Source: Candidatus Neomarinimicrobiota bacterium (lineage in GTDB: Bacteria > Fidelibacterota > UBA2242 > B5-G15). Taken from it: a stretch of 33,433 nucleotides of DNA. The notes under the pieces were generated by a model. That model saw only the letters and a list, made by a program, of their open reading frames with translations, was not told where the DNA came from and searched no databases. Each line of letters opens with the position of its first letter. The stretch's first letter is position 1. The stretch covers positions 131,821 through 165,253 of the forward strand of contig JACDNV010000007.1 in the NCBI GenBank assembly GCA_017656425.1, in the 5' to 3' direction. The translations under genes were made by a program, and so were the position numbers. Positions 1 to 8,999 of the stretch are shown piece after piece.

Positions 1-816
1 AGGTTTATGAAGGAGAATGATAGGCCAGAAGACGTTAGAATCTTATTTAGTGCATTGCCGGCAGAAGTTGCAAGAGAAGTTGAACCAATATTACGAGAAA
101 GGGGGTTTTATATATTTTCCAATGCAAGTGCTATGAGATATGAAGAAGATGTTCCAATTCTGATACCTGAGGCAAATGCTGATGATATTAAAATGATAGA
201 AAGACAGGGATATCCTGATAAGGGATTTGTGGTTACGAATGCTAATTGTTCTACAACAGGACTTGCTGTAGCTTTGGCTCCTTTAAGGAAGTTTGGAATT
301 AGAGAGGTTTTTATTTCCACCTACCAATCAATTTCTGGAGCAGGATACCCCGGATTATCAGCTCTTGATATTATGAATAATGTTCTTCCTTTTATAAATG
401 GTGAAGAGGAGAAAATTATTAAAGAAACAAAGAAAATATTATCTATTGATCCTGAAATATTCCCTTATTGTATTAGGGTACCGGTTGATTTTGGTCATTT
501 GGAAGTAGTATGGGTAAAATTTGATAATGATGTGGATGTTAAGGATGTTATCCATCAGTGGGATGAGCTGAAAGGCGAGAAGTTTGATATACCTACAATG
601 CCCAGGAATCCGGTACAATACCTTAATGATGAGATGATGCCGCAACCTATGCTTGCATTCAAAGGAGAAATTCCAGGAATGGTAGTATTTACTGGCAGGG
701 TCAAGAAGGAAAATGATAGGGTTGGTTTTGTTTTGCTCGTAAATAATATCGTAAAGGGAGCTGCCGGCGGATCAATACAAAATGCTGAAATATTCGTAAA
801 AAATTTTTGGGGGTAA
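1..816 (+). CDS. asd: Aspartate-semialdehyde dehydrogenase, 5' truncated by window edge
   Basis: NADPH-dependent reduction of aspartyl phosphate to aspartate semialdehyde, the branch point to Lys, Thr and Met. The reading frame is open from base 1, and an internal Met lies at 7. The N-terminal Rossmann segment with the GxxGxxG loop is outside the window, so roughly 80-90 residues of a family usually near 350 aa are missing. Visible: SNASAMRYEEDVPILIPEAN, the active-site segment NANCSTTG (Cys at codon 247-249), a segment starting ISTYQSISGAG, and RVPVDFGHLEVVW, which carries the substrate and catalytic histidine region. These spellings resemble the archaeal/fungal class of the enzyme more than the E. 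coli class. It abuts aspartate kinase, the preceding enzyme of the pathway, so the two are probably co-transcribed. Function is confident; the true start is not visible. Confidence 0.93.
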   Translation, partial: RFMKENDRPEDVRILFSALPAEVAREVEPILRERGFYIFSNASAMRYEEDVPILIPEANADDIKMIERQGYPDKGFVVTNANCSTTGLAVALAPLRKFGIREVFISTYQSISGAGYPGLSALDIMNNVLPFINGEEEKIIKETKKILSIDPEIFPYCIRVPVDFGHLEVVWVKFDNDVDVKDVIHQWDELKGEKFDIPTMPRNPVQYLNDEMMPQPMLAFKGEIPGMVVFTGRVKKENDRVGFVLLVNNIVKGAAGGSIQNAEIFVKNFWG

Positions 817-821
817 GGCAA

Positions 822-2198
822 TTGGACAAAATAGTGGTAAAATTTGGTGGCTCGAATTTTAAGAATAAAGATGATATAACCAAGCTGATCAAAATAATAG
901 AAGCTTATAATCAGCCGATCATAATTGTAGTATCTGCTTTCTACGGTATTACGGATTTTTTAATTTCTGCAATTGATCAGGTATCTAAGCGCGTACTTGA
1001 TGCTGATGCCGTTTTAGAAAGGTTAAATAAAACATCTATAGATGTTATAAATACATTAACAGAAGATAATAATATAAGAGAAGAACTCTATTTAAGAGTT
1101 AATGAAAGGATAAAAGAATTAAAAAAGTATTTACTTGGTATACACTACCTTGAGGAGATACCAGATTTTGTATATGATTCAATATTGAGCTATGGAGAAA
1201 GAATCTCTTCCATGGTTTTTTCATTGATACTGAAAAAGAGTGGATTTCCAGCGGAGGAAAAATTACCAGAACAAACTGGTTTATATACCGATGGTGAATT
1301 TGGAAACGCGACAGTGAATTTTAAAAAATCAGCACCACTTGTAAAGAAAAATTTGAACTACGAGAAGATATATGTTATCCCTGGATTTTATGGAATTTCA
1401 GAAAGCGGGAAGGTGACTCTTCTTGGTAGAGGTGGCTCTGATTATTCAGCATCAGCAATAGCATATTGTATTGATGCTAAATATCTTGATGTATGGAAAG
1501 ATGTAAAAGGATTTATGAGTGGTGACCCAAAAATTGTAGATAATCCTATCCCAATATCCAGACTGACATATCAGGAGGCAGCGGAGCTTTCTTATTTCGG
1601 AGCAAAGATATTACATCAGAGAACCGTTGAACCAGTAATGTTTAAAAAAATTCCCATAAGGGTTATGGATATTACTAATTTTAGAGGTGTAATAGAGCCT
1701 GTAACTATTATTGAAGAAAGTCGATTTGTGAAAGAAGAGGTGGTAAAGAGTATAACGTACACAAAAGATATAGGTATTATACAATTGATGGGACCAAGTG
1801 TTGGAATAAAGCCCGGAATACTTTCTAAAGTAACCTCTACTCTAAACAAGTCAAAAGTGAATATTAAATCAATAATAACATCACAAACATGTATTAATAT
1901 TTTATTTTCGAAATCAGATTTATACACTGCATATAAAATACTTAAAGCTCTAGATATACATGCAGTTGATGAAATAATTGTACTGGATGATATATGTCTT
2001 ATTGCCGCAGTCGGAGAAGGTATGCTCGAGGTACCAGGAGTGGCTTCAAGAATATTCAGTGCTGTGGCAAAGGAAAAAATAAATGTGCTGGTTATTTCAA
2101 CAGGAGCATCAAGTGTAGCAATATACTTTGTTATTAATGAAAAGGATTGTGAAAGAGCAATTGCTGCTGTGCATAAAGAATTTTTTAACTCTGTTTAA
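822..2198 (+). CDS. lysC: Aspartate kinase
   Basis: Phosphorylates L-aspartate with ATP, the committed step to Lys, Thr and Met. I place the start at TTG 822: the protein then begins MDKIVVKFGGSN, matching the usual kinase N-terminus, and a GGGGGT Shine-Dalgarno-like run ends 8 bases upstream. An earlier in-frame TTG at 807 would overlap asd further. Domains in order: amino-acid kinase domain with KFGGSN, the nucleotide-binding GRGGSDYSAS near residue 202, DVWKDVKGFMSGDPKIV, and YQEAAELSYFGAKILHQRTV. A C-terminal pair of ACT domains follows (from about residue 310), where lysine or threonine feedback normally binds. Monofunctional length of 458 aa, with no homoserine dehydrogenase fusion. Which amino acid inhibits it cannot be read from the sequence. 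Confidence 0.95.
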   Translation: MDKIVVKFGGSNFKNKDDITKLIKIIEAYNQPIIIVVSAFYGITDFLISAIDQVSKRVLDADAVLERLNKTSIDVINTLTEDNNIREELYLRVNERIKELKKYLLGIHYLEEIPDFVYDSILSYGERISSMVFSLILKKSGFPAEEKLPEQTGLYTDGEFGNATVNFKKSAPLVKKNLNYEKIYVIPGFYGISESGKVTLLGRGGSDYSASAIAYCIDAKYLDVWKDVKGFMSGDPKIVDNPIPISRLTYQEAAELSYFGAKILHQRTVEPVMFKKIPIRVMDITNFRGVIEPVTIIEESRFVKEEVVKSITYTKDIGIIQLMGPSVGIKPGILSKVTSTLNKSKVNIKSIITSQTCINILFSKSDLYTAYKILKALDIHAVDEIIVLDDICLIAAVGEGMLEVPGVASRIFSAVAKEKINVLVISTGASSVAIYFVINEKDCERAIAAVHKEFFNSV

Positions 2199-2265
2199 AT
2201 GTTATTTTTTTAATAATTCGATTTGGTGTATAACTTTAAATTAATTAAATCAATCAAAAATAATT

Positions 2266-3243
2266 GTGAATAGAAGAAGCATATTAATTCTTGGTAAAAA
2301 CAGAATGGATTTAAAATTAATCAGGTATCTATTGAAAATTAAGGAAATTTTTACTGTTGAAGAAATTATTTTGAATGTTAACGTACCTCAATCTATATAT
2401 ATTACCCCTGTATATTACTGGAAAAAATCCGGTTTGAAAATTGCTGCTAATGAGGAAATGAACAGCTGGTGGGCAAGTTTTGGAATTGGGGTTGATTATT
2501 CACTTGACGAGGCTGTTTGTAAAGCAGATGTTCTGGTAATTTTTGATCCTTCAATATATTTAACACAAAGTTTATCAAGGGGGAAAATGATAATAATTTC
2601 CAACGATATAACAGAGAGTGGTGGTATTTACTTTTCCTTTCGTTTAAATGAAGAAATTTTATTAAATAAAAAATTAATTATTCCTGATGGTTTGGATTAC
2701 GCTATTTCCTATTTTAGTAAAGTGTTGTTAGAAAAATTGGAGGAATTTAAGATAAAAACTTTGAGAATTATAACCAATCTGAGCGCAGCAAAAGATAAGC
2801 TTTACAACAGGTTATCTAAGATTTACCCTAATATTGATTTTGATAAGGTCTCCATTGAAACTTCTCATGGTAATTTTAGATCTACAAAGGATAAGAAAGC
2901 AGTCCAATTTGAAGTCATCTCAGAGAATAAAATCGAGACGCAGAAATTTATAAATAGTTTGGAGAAATTGGACTTTATAGCTTTTACTGATAGGAGAAAT
3001 ATTAAAGAGGTTGATGAGGTAGAAAAACTTCTTGTATGTGAATATAATATTTTTTATCCATTTATTATCTCAATTCCTTTTCTGGAAGTCATCAACGATA
3101 ATATGCTACGTGGAACCATTTACGTCAATCCACAACAGAATGAGATCTTTAATGTTATTTTTGCTCTTGTAAAATTCTTTTTTCCTCATTCTGTTAATGA
3201 TAAAATATCTAAGATTCTAAAAAGCAGTATAAGGCGGATATGA
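2266..3243 (+). CDS. GAPDH/semialdehyde-dehydrogenase-fold protein lacking the catalytic cysteine (putative pseudoenzyme)
   Basis: 325 aa, GTG start. No confident named function. Read against type I glyceraldehyde-3-phosphate dehydrogenase, the order of segments fits. An N-terminal beta-strand ILILGKNR stands where the NAD-binding GxGxxG would be, but the glycines are missing. ADVLVIFDPS and GKMIIISND resemble the strands after the Rossmann domain. KLIIPDGLDYAISYFSKVL lines up with the region normally containing SCTTNCLAP followed by a helix ending KVL. In this copy SCTTN is replaced by DGLDY, so the nucleophilic cysteine is absent. KAVQFEVISEN resembles a catalytic-domain strand. It follows lysC after 67 non-coding bases and overlaps the next gene by ATGA. 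A structural or regulatory role derived from a dehydrogenase is inference; an unrelated Rossmann protein is possible. Confidence 0.45.
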   Translation: MNRRSILILGKNRMDLKLIRYLLKIKEIFTVEEIILNVNVPQSIYITPVYYWKKSGLKIAANEEMNSWWASFGIGVDYSLDEAVCKADVLVIFDPSIYLTQSLSRGKMIIISNDITESGGIYFSFRLNEEILLNKKLIIPDGLDYAISYFSKVLLEKLEEFKIKTLRIITNLSAAKDKLYNRLSKIYPNIDFDKVSIETSHGNFRSTKDKKAVQFEVISENKIETQKFINSLEKLDFIAFTDRRNIKEVDEVEKLLVCEYNIFYPFIISIPFLEVINDNMLRGTIYVNPQQNEIFNVIFALVKFFFPHSVNDKISKILKSSIRRI

Positions 3244-3851
3244 GAATAATAAAGGTTGAAAATGGACCTTTTATGGCGAACGCATACATTATTATTGATG
3301 GGATCAAAGCTATTATGATCGATCCTGGACTTGATTATGAATTGTTGAAAAGCTGGATTGATAAATATTCTTTAACACTAACTGGTATAATCGGAACTCA
3401 TGCACACCCTGATCATATCGGAATTGTCAATGATTTGAAGAAAAAGTATGATATACCTTTTTTTATTCACAAAGATGAACAGGCTATTTTGAACTATTAT
3501 GATGATATGCTTAATTTTATTGGATTAAGTAAACTTGAAACTCCGATTCCCGATAGCTATATTGAAAATGAAGGAGAATTAAAAATTGGAAATTTTCAGT
3601 TTGAAATTTTGCATACACCAGGTCATACTCCCGGTAGTATTTGTATAAAAATCGACAAAATTTTATTCACCGGTGATACATTATTCAAGCAATCAATCGG
3701 AAGAGCGGATTTGCCGGGTGGCAATGAAGACCTCTTGATAAATAGTTTGGAAAGATTAAAGAATCTTGATGAGAATATTATAATCTATCCAGGTCATGGA
3801 CCCGAGAGCAATATTCTAGATGAGAAAAAGAATAATCCTTTTTTAATGTAA
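3240..3851 (+). CDS. Metallo-beta-lactamase-fold hydrolase (glyoxalase II-like)
   Basis: 203 aa. The metal-binding signature THAHPDHIG (HxHxDH) lies near residue 57. Further ligands are in ILHTPGHTPGS, LFTGDTLF and the terminal YPGHGPE, which together give the complete binuclear metal set of glyoxalase II/YcbL-type proteins. Short C-terminal region, close in length to single-domain YcbL-like hydrolases rather than to full glyoxalase II with its glutathione-binding extension. The likely reaction is thioester or related ester hydrolysis; the substrate cannot be deduced. The start ATG overlaps the preceding stop (ATGA) with AAGG just upstream, which implies translational coupling. No signal peptide is seen, so it is probably cytoplasmic. 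Confidence 0.8.
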   Translation: MRIIKVENGPFMANAYIIIDGIKAIMIDPGLDYELLKSWIDKYSLTLTGIIGTHAHPDHIGIVNDLKKKYDIPFFIHKDEQAILNYYDDMLNFIGLSKLETPIPDSYIENEGELKIGNFQFEILHTPGHTPGSICIKIDKILFTGDTLFKQSIGRADLPGGNEDLLINSLERLKNLDENIIIYPGHGPESNILDEKKNNPFLM

Positions 3852-3860
3852 GATTATGTT

Positions 3861-5243
3861 ATGAAACTTTGTGATAGAGTAAAAAAGTTTTCCGATGAGA
3901 ACAGATTATTTGATAGGGTCAAAAATATTATTGTTGGTGTTTCCGGCGGTGTAGATTCAATGTCTCTATTACATATTTTAAAATGTTTATCAACAGTTTA
4001 TGGTTTTATTCTTCATGTGGCACATTTAAATCACCTTTTACGCGGTGAGTTAGCAAATAGGGATGAAAACCTGGTTGAGCAGTTTTGTAAAGATAATAAC
4101 ATTGATTTTCATGTTAGAAGAATAAATATAAGAGAGTTTGCTGAAAAAGAAGACCTCTCCTTAGAAATGGCGGGAAGGAAAGCTAGGTATAATTTCTTTC
4201 ATGAGATATCTTTGAAGTTACCTAATTCAGTGATAGCGACAGGACATACCCTTGATGATCATATCGAAACTGTTTTGCTAAGATTTTTCAAAGGTACAGG
4301 GATAGAAGGACTGAGAGGTATTCCAATAAAAGAGGGAAATATTATTAGACCGATCCGTTTTGTTAGAAAATATGAATTATATAGATACGCAAGAGAAAAC
4401 AAAATTCCATTCAACGAAGACCATACGAATTATCTAGAAATATATCAACGAAATATAATAAGGCATGTTATTATTCCTAGAATAATAAAGGATTTAAATC
4501 CTAATGTTGTAACAAGTATTAATAATGTTTCTCAAATAGCTGATGAATTTTGTGATTATGTTAACAATACAATAGATGTAAATAGGATTGGCGATCTGAT
4601 TGCAAGTAGAAAAATGGATTCTGTTGAAGTAAATATAAAAACATTTAAAAACTTACATCCATTTCTGGGAAAGATTGTTTTGAGAAGAATATTATTGGAA
4701 TTTGGATTAAATGCATCAAAGATTTCCTTTGATAAAATTAACAAAACATATAATTTGATTGTAAATGATAATGTTGGTAAACGTTTAGATATAGGTGAAG
4801 GTATAAGAATTTATATTGACAGAGAAAGATTCTGTATTAAAAAGCAGAAGATTGACAGCTGGGAGTGTATAGCTATTTCAGTAAATTCTACAGTAGAAAA
4901 TGAATATTTTATTTTTAAAAGTGAGCTGATTAATAAAAATAGTATTAAATTTGAAAGAGAAAACCTGAATGTGGAATTTATCGATTATGATAAAGTAATC
5001 GGGGATTTGAAATTGAGAAAGTGGAAGCGAGGCGATAAAATAAAACCATTGGGGATGAATGGGCATAAAAAAGTTAGTGATATATATGTTGATAAAAAGG
5101 TACCATTTTGGAAAAAGGACATGATCCCTTTGCTTGTGGATAGTAAAAATATAATTTGGGTGTGTGGACTGGTCTTATCAGAAGATTATAAAATAGATGA
5201 TAAGACAAAAAATGTACTGAAGGTTGAATATTATGAAAAGTGA
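3861..5243 (+). CDS. tilS: tRNA(Ile)-lysidine synthase
   Basis: Uses ATP and lysine to convert C34 of the CAU-anticodon tRNA-Ile to lysidine, so that AUA is read as isoleucine. It is needed in an AT-rich genome that uses AUA heavily, as this one does. The N-terminal PP-loop VSGGVDS begins near residue 27, followed by HLNHLLRG and ATGHTLDDHIETVLLRF of the N-type ATP pyrophosphatase domain. The C-terminal TilS substrate-binding domain carries LRKWKRGDKIKPLGM and ends with IIWVCGLVLSEDYKI. 460 aa is normal length. It overlaps hpt by 11 bases; the order tilS-hpt-ftsH is conserved in many bacteria, notably Firmicutes. Confidence 0.95.
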   Translation: MKLCDRVKKFSDENRLFDRVKNIIVGVSGGVDSMSLLHILKCLSTVYGFILHVAHLNHLLRGELANRDENLVEQFCKDNNIDFHVRRINIREFAEKEDLSLEMAGRKARYNFFHEISLKLPNSVIATGHTLDDHIETVLLRFFKGTGIEGLRGIPIKEGNIIRPIRFVRKYELYRYARENKIPFNEDHTNYLEIYQRNIIRHVIIPRIIKDLNPNVVTSINNVSQIADEFCDYVNNTIDVNRIGDLIASRKMDSVEVNIKTFKNLHPFLGKIVLRRILLEFGLNASKISFDKINKTYNLIVNDNVGKRLDIGEGIRIYIDRERFCIKKQKIDSWECIAISVNSTVENEYFIFKSELINKNSIKFERENLNVEFIDYDKVIGDLKLRKWKRGDKIKPLGMNGHKKVSDIYVDKKVPFWKKDMIPLLVDSKNIIWVCGLVLSEDYKIDDKTKNVLKVEYYEK

Positions 5244-5799
5244 GAAGAAGGAATTTGTATTAACTTCAGAATATGGAAAGTATGCGGGTATTCATTTAAT
5301 TGAGCTAATTTCTGAGGAAGAAATTAAAAATAAGGTTGTAGAACTTGCAAAAAGGATATCCAAAGATTATAAAGATAAAAACCCGATTTTTATCGGTGTA
5401 CTAAATGGAAGCTTTATTTTTATGTCAGATTTAATGAGAGAACTTGATATAGATGCTGAGGTGGATTTCATAAAAATCTCAACTCGCGCTGATAGTACGG
5501 AGTCAAGTGGAACAGTCAGATTGATAAAAGATATAAGCTGTGACATAACTAGGAGAGATGTTGTAGTTGTTGAGGACATTGTTGACTCTGGATTATCGAT
5601 AAGGTTTCTAAAGGCAAGACTTGAGGAAAGTGGTCCAAAGTCCGTCAAATTTGTTACGCTTTTAATTAAAGAAAGTGCAAAACTTGATTTTGATATTGAT
5701 TACGTTGGCTTTAAAATCCCTGATAAGTATGTTGTTGGCTATGGGTTGGATTTAGCTCAACATTTAAGAAATTTAAAATCAATATTTGCTTTTAAATAG
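5233..5799 (+). CDS. hpt: Hypoxanthine phosphoribosyltransferase
   Basis: Purine salvage: transfers phosphoribosyl from PRPP to hypoxanthine or guanine. The PRPP-binding signature VVVVEDIVDSGLS is near residue 110. The family N-terminal metal/substrate segment PIFIGVLNGSFIFMSDLMRE precedes it, and VGYGLDLAQHLRNL closes the protein. ATG 5233 is preferred over TTG 5224 because AAGG at about 5220-5223 lies at a normal distance from 5233, and MKSEKKEF is a usual beginning. 188 aa is typical. It sits between tilS and ftsH in the conserved tilS-hpt-ftsH order. Confidence 0.94.
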   Translation: MKSEKKEFVLTSEYGKYAGIHLIELISEEEIKNKVVELAKRISKDYKDKNPIFIGVLNGSFIFMSDLMRELDIDAEVDFIKISTRADSTESSGTVRLIKDISCDITRRDVVVVEDIVDSGLSIRFLKARLEESGPKSVKFVTLLIKESAKLDFDIDYVGFKIPDKYVVGYGLDLAQHLRNLKSIFAFK

Positions 5800-5818
5800 A
5801 TAAAGAAGGAAAAATAAA

Positions 5819-7801
5819 ATGACGTCAAAGGGAAATAAAAGGAGAAAAAATAATAAAAAGAGGCATCCGGATAATGACTTTAAATGGAAAAAAGCCTCCA
5901 AGACATCTCTTATTTGGATAATAATTTTTATCAGTTCTATATTTTTAATACAGATATTGAGCAGTGGTGGTTATGAGGAATACCCAATTACATATTCACA
6001 ATTTAAAGAGTTGCTAAAAGAAGGAATTGTTGAAGAAGCTACTATAATGGTTGATGAGTTACACGGTAAGTTGAAATCGGAAAAAGAGATGGTTATTGGT
6101 AATAAACCTGTGAAGGTTGAGAGGTTTGTGGTAACACTACCTTTTATTGATAGTGATATGCTGAAAGAATGGGATGAGGCAGGTTTAAAGTATAATTTTA
6201 AGAAGAAACCAGTTCGATGGACAGGATACCTTTTGAATATATTACCTTGGCTATTGTTGATTGGTATATGGATATATTTTTTGAGACGAGTTCAGGGAGG
6301 AGGAACTCAGGGAATATTCAGCTTTGGCAAAAGTCGAGCCAGGTTATGGACTCATGATAGACCAAAGATTACATTTAAAGATGTGGCAGGATGCGAAGAA
6401 GCTAAGCAAGAATTAGAGGAGATTATTGAATTTCTTAAGAACCCAAAAAAGTTTTCAAAATTAGGTGGGAAAATACCAAAAGGTGCATTACTTGTTGGTC
6501 CTCCAGGGACAGGCAAGACACTCCTTGCAAAAGCTGTTGCCGGTGAAGCGGGTGTACCATTTTTCAGTATAAGCGGTGCTGATTTTGTGGAGATGTTTGT
6601 TGGTGTTGGAGCCTCAAGGGTAAGAGATCTATTTGATCAGGGCAAAAGGAATGCCCCATGCATTATATTTATTGATGAGATAGATGCTGTAGGAAGGTAT
6701 AGGGGAGCTGGCCTTGGGGGTGGTCATGATGAGCGGGAGCAAACTCTAAATCAGCTATTAGTTGAGATGGACGGATTTGATGAAAATACCAATGTTATAG
6801 TTCTTGCTGCAACCAATAGACCTGATATACTTGACCCGGCTCTTTTAAGACCCGGTAGGTTTGATAGAAGGATAGTAGTAGATATTCCTGATGTCAGAGG
6901 GCGTGAAGAGATATTAAAGGTACACGTTAAAAATATTCCGTTGGATAAAGATGTTGACCTGAGTGTAATTGCTAAGTCAACGCCAGGAATGGTAGGTGCG
7001 GATTTAGCTAACCTCGTTAATGAAGCAGCACTACTCGCTGCAAGAAAGAATAAAGATGCTGTCAGTATGGATGATTTTGAGGAGGCAAAAGATAAAGTTA
7101 TAATGGGTGTAGAAAGGAGAAGCTTAAGAATTCCACAAAGAGAAAGAGAACTAACTGCATATCATGAATCGGGTCATGCGCTCGTTGCTATAAATGTACC
7201 AGAGGTTGATCCAGTACATAAAGTGACAATTATTCCACGAGGGCGAGCACTTGGTATGACGGCACAGCTGCCATTGGATGATAGGCATAATTATTCTGAA
7301 AAATATATCCGGGGGCAGTTATGTGTATTATTGGGTGGAAGAGCTGCAGAAAAGTTAATATTTAATGAACTGACTACTGGTGCGGGTAATGATATAGAAA
7401 AAGCGACTGAATTAGCAAGAAGAATGGTTTGTGAATGGGGTATGAGTGAGCGACTTGGACCTCTTACATTCGGCAAAAAAGATGAAGAAATATTTCTTGG
7501 AAAAGAATTAGCACGACATCGTGATTATAGTGAAGAAACTGCGAAATTGATTGATAGCGAAATAAGACGTATAGTTGAGGAATCAGAACAGGAAGCGACA
7601 AAAATATTAAAAGAACATTTGGAGGCATTAAAAATATTGGCAGAAACGCTACTGGAGAAAGAGGTTATGGATGGCGAGGAGATAAAGAGAATTGTAAAAC
7701 GAATTGAAAATAAAAAGACAAAAAAGGTTAAAAGGAAACCAAAGGCAAAACCGGTTAAAGAAGAGATCGATGTCCCAAAAGTTCAAAATAAGGCAAATTG
7801 A
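5819..7801 (+). CDS. ftsH: ATP-dependent zinc metalloprotease FtsH
   Basis: Inner-membrane AAA+ protease that extracts and degrades misfolded membrane proteins and short-lived cytosolic regulators. A very basic N-terminus precedes TM1 (about residues 30-48). A roughly 85-residue periplasmic FtsH-extracellular domain follows, then TM2 (about 135-153). Walker A GPPGTGKT is at 227-234, Walker [12 protein letters not shown] and the arginine-finger region [11 protein letters not shown] come next, and the zinc site HESGH is at 449-453 with the later acidic ligand in [11 protein letters not shown]. The C-terminus is a lysine-rich tail. 660 aa is normal length. RBS AAGAAGGA precedes ATG 5819. The 3' end overlaps folP by 32 bases. 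All catalytic residues are present. Confidence 0.97.
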   Translation: MTSKGNKRRKNNKKRHPDNDFKWKKASKTSLIWIIIFISSIFLIQILSSGGYEEYPITYSQFKELLKEGIVEEATIMVDELHGKLKSEKEMVIGNKPVKVERFVVTLPFIDSDMLKEWDEAGLKYNFKKKPVRWTGYLLNILPWLLLIGIWIYFLRRVQGGGTQGIFSFGKSRARLWTHDRPKITFKDVAGCEEAKQELEEIIEFLKNPKKFSKLGGKIPKGALLVGPPGTGKTLLAKAVAGEAGVPFFSISGADFVEMFVGVGASRVRDLFDQGKRNAPCIIFIDEIDAVGRYRGAGLGGGHDEREQTLNQLLVEMDGFDENTNVIVLAATNRPDILDPALLRPGRFDRRIVVDIPDVRGREEILKVHVKNIPLDKDVDLSVIAKSTPGMVGADLANLVNEAALLAARKNKDAVSMDDFEEAKDKVIMGVERRSLRIPQRERELTAYHESGHALVAINVPEVDPVHKVTIIPRGRALGMTAQLPLDDRHNYSEKYIRGQLCVLLGGRAAEKLIFNELTTGAGNDIEKATELARRMVCEWGMSERLGPLTFGKKDEEIFLGKELARHRDYSEETAKLIDSEIRRIVEESEQEATKILKEHLEALKILAETLLEKEVMDGEEIKRIVKRIENKKTKKVKRKPKAKPVKEEIDVPKVQNKAN

Positions 7802-8999
7802 TACCTCTCATGAGGAACATATAGTTTTCGAGATGAAAAAAATAGGTGTCGAAGAAAAAGGGATTCAAATTATGCTCCCTAAATCCCGAAATATCACTTT
7901 AAAAATAAAGGATTTACCATATCCGGCGGCAAACATCTTAAAACAGCAGATGCTATCAGTAGGCGGTGAATGTGCAGTCTCAAAACATGCATTATTAAAT
8001 AGTGGTGGAAAAACAGATGTCCTATTAATTGGGGATAAAAGGCATTATTCTGTATTAATTGAGAAATTGAAAAATCAATATTTTGCCCTTGACGAACTCG
8101 GCGAAGAGATTAGGAAATTTATAAATAGTGAGAATAAAAAAAGAATATTCAGATGTCGAGATAAATATCTTGATTTATCAGAGAAAACATACATAATGGG
8201 CATAATAAATGTTACACCGGACTCTTTCTCCGATGGCGGAAAATATAAGTCGGTTGATGAAGCAGTTGAATCTGCATTACGTATGGTTGATGAAGGAGCG
8301 GATATTATAGATATTGGTGGGGAATCAACACGCCCTGGAGCTGAACCGGTTCCATTAGAAGAGGAACTAAATAGAGTGATCCCTGTAATAAAAAAGTTAA
8401 GAGAGCAAACTGATGCTGTAATTTCTATCGATACATATAAATCTGAGGTAGCAGAAGAGGCACTTAAATATGGGGCAGATATAGTCAATGATATAAGTGG
8501 TTTTCATTTTGACAAAAGAATGCCGGAGATTGTTTTAAAATATAATGCTGGAGTAATACTGATGCATATTAAAGGTACTCCAAGAGATATGCAGAAAAAT
8601 CCTGCCTATGAAAATTTGGTAGAGGAGATTATTGATTATTTTGCGTATTCAATAGATATTGCAAAAGAAACAGGAATAGATAATGGAAGTATCATGATTG
8701 ATCCAGGTATTGGATTTGGTAAAAAATGGCAGGATAATTACCTAATAATTAGATATTTGAAAGAATTCAAATCCCTTGGTTATCCCATTCTGATTGGTCC
8801 TTCAAGGAAGTCCTTTATTGGTTATCTCCTTGATTTACCGGTTGAGGAGAGGTTAGAGGGAACGATATCGGCAGTAGTATGTTCTATTTTGAATGGTGCA
8901 GATATAGTAAGAGTACATGATGTAAAAGAGGTAGCAAGGGCAGTTGCTGTTGCTGATGCAATTGCAGGTAAGAATAAAAAATTTTACGAGGAAATATGA
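7770..8999 (+). CDS. folP: Dihydropteroate synthase with N-terminal accessory domain
   Basis: Condenses p-aminobenzoate with 6-hydroxymethyl-dihydropterin diphosphate to make dihydropteroate, the sulfonamide target step of folate synthesis. The TIM-barrel domain starts near residue 140 with [16 protein letters not shown]. It continues through [45 protein letters not shown] and [12 protein letters not shown], and ends with [13 protein letters not shown]. About 125 residues precede the barrel and contain [30 protein letters not shown] and a TDVLLIG strand. Such an extension occurs in FolP of some Firmicutes and Deltaproteobacteria and is absent from the E. coli enzyme. The start ATG 7770 lies inside ftsH and retains the [10 protein letters not shown] beginning; ATG 7833 is the alternative. 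The stop overlaps the cdaA start (ATGA). Confidence 0.93.
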   Translation: MSQKFKIRQIDTSHEEHIVFEMKKIGVEEKGIQIMLPKSRNITLKIKDLPYPAANILKQQMLSVGGECAVSKHALLNSGGKTDVLLIGDKRHYSVLIEKLKNQYFALDELGEEIRKFINSENKKRIFRCRDKYLDLSEKTYIMGIINVTPDSFSDGGKYKSVDEAVESALRMVDEGADIIDIGGESTRPGAEPVPLEEELNRVIPVIKKLREQTDAVISIDTYKSEVAEEALKYGADIVNDISGFHFDKRMPEIVLKYNAGVILMHIKGTPRDMQKNPAYENLVEEIIDYFAYSIDIAKETGIDNGSIMIDPGIGFGKKWQDNYLIIRYLKEFKSLGYPILIGPSRKSFIGYLLDLPVEERLEGTISAVVCSILNGADIVRVHDVKEVARAVAVADAIAGKNKKFYEEI

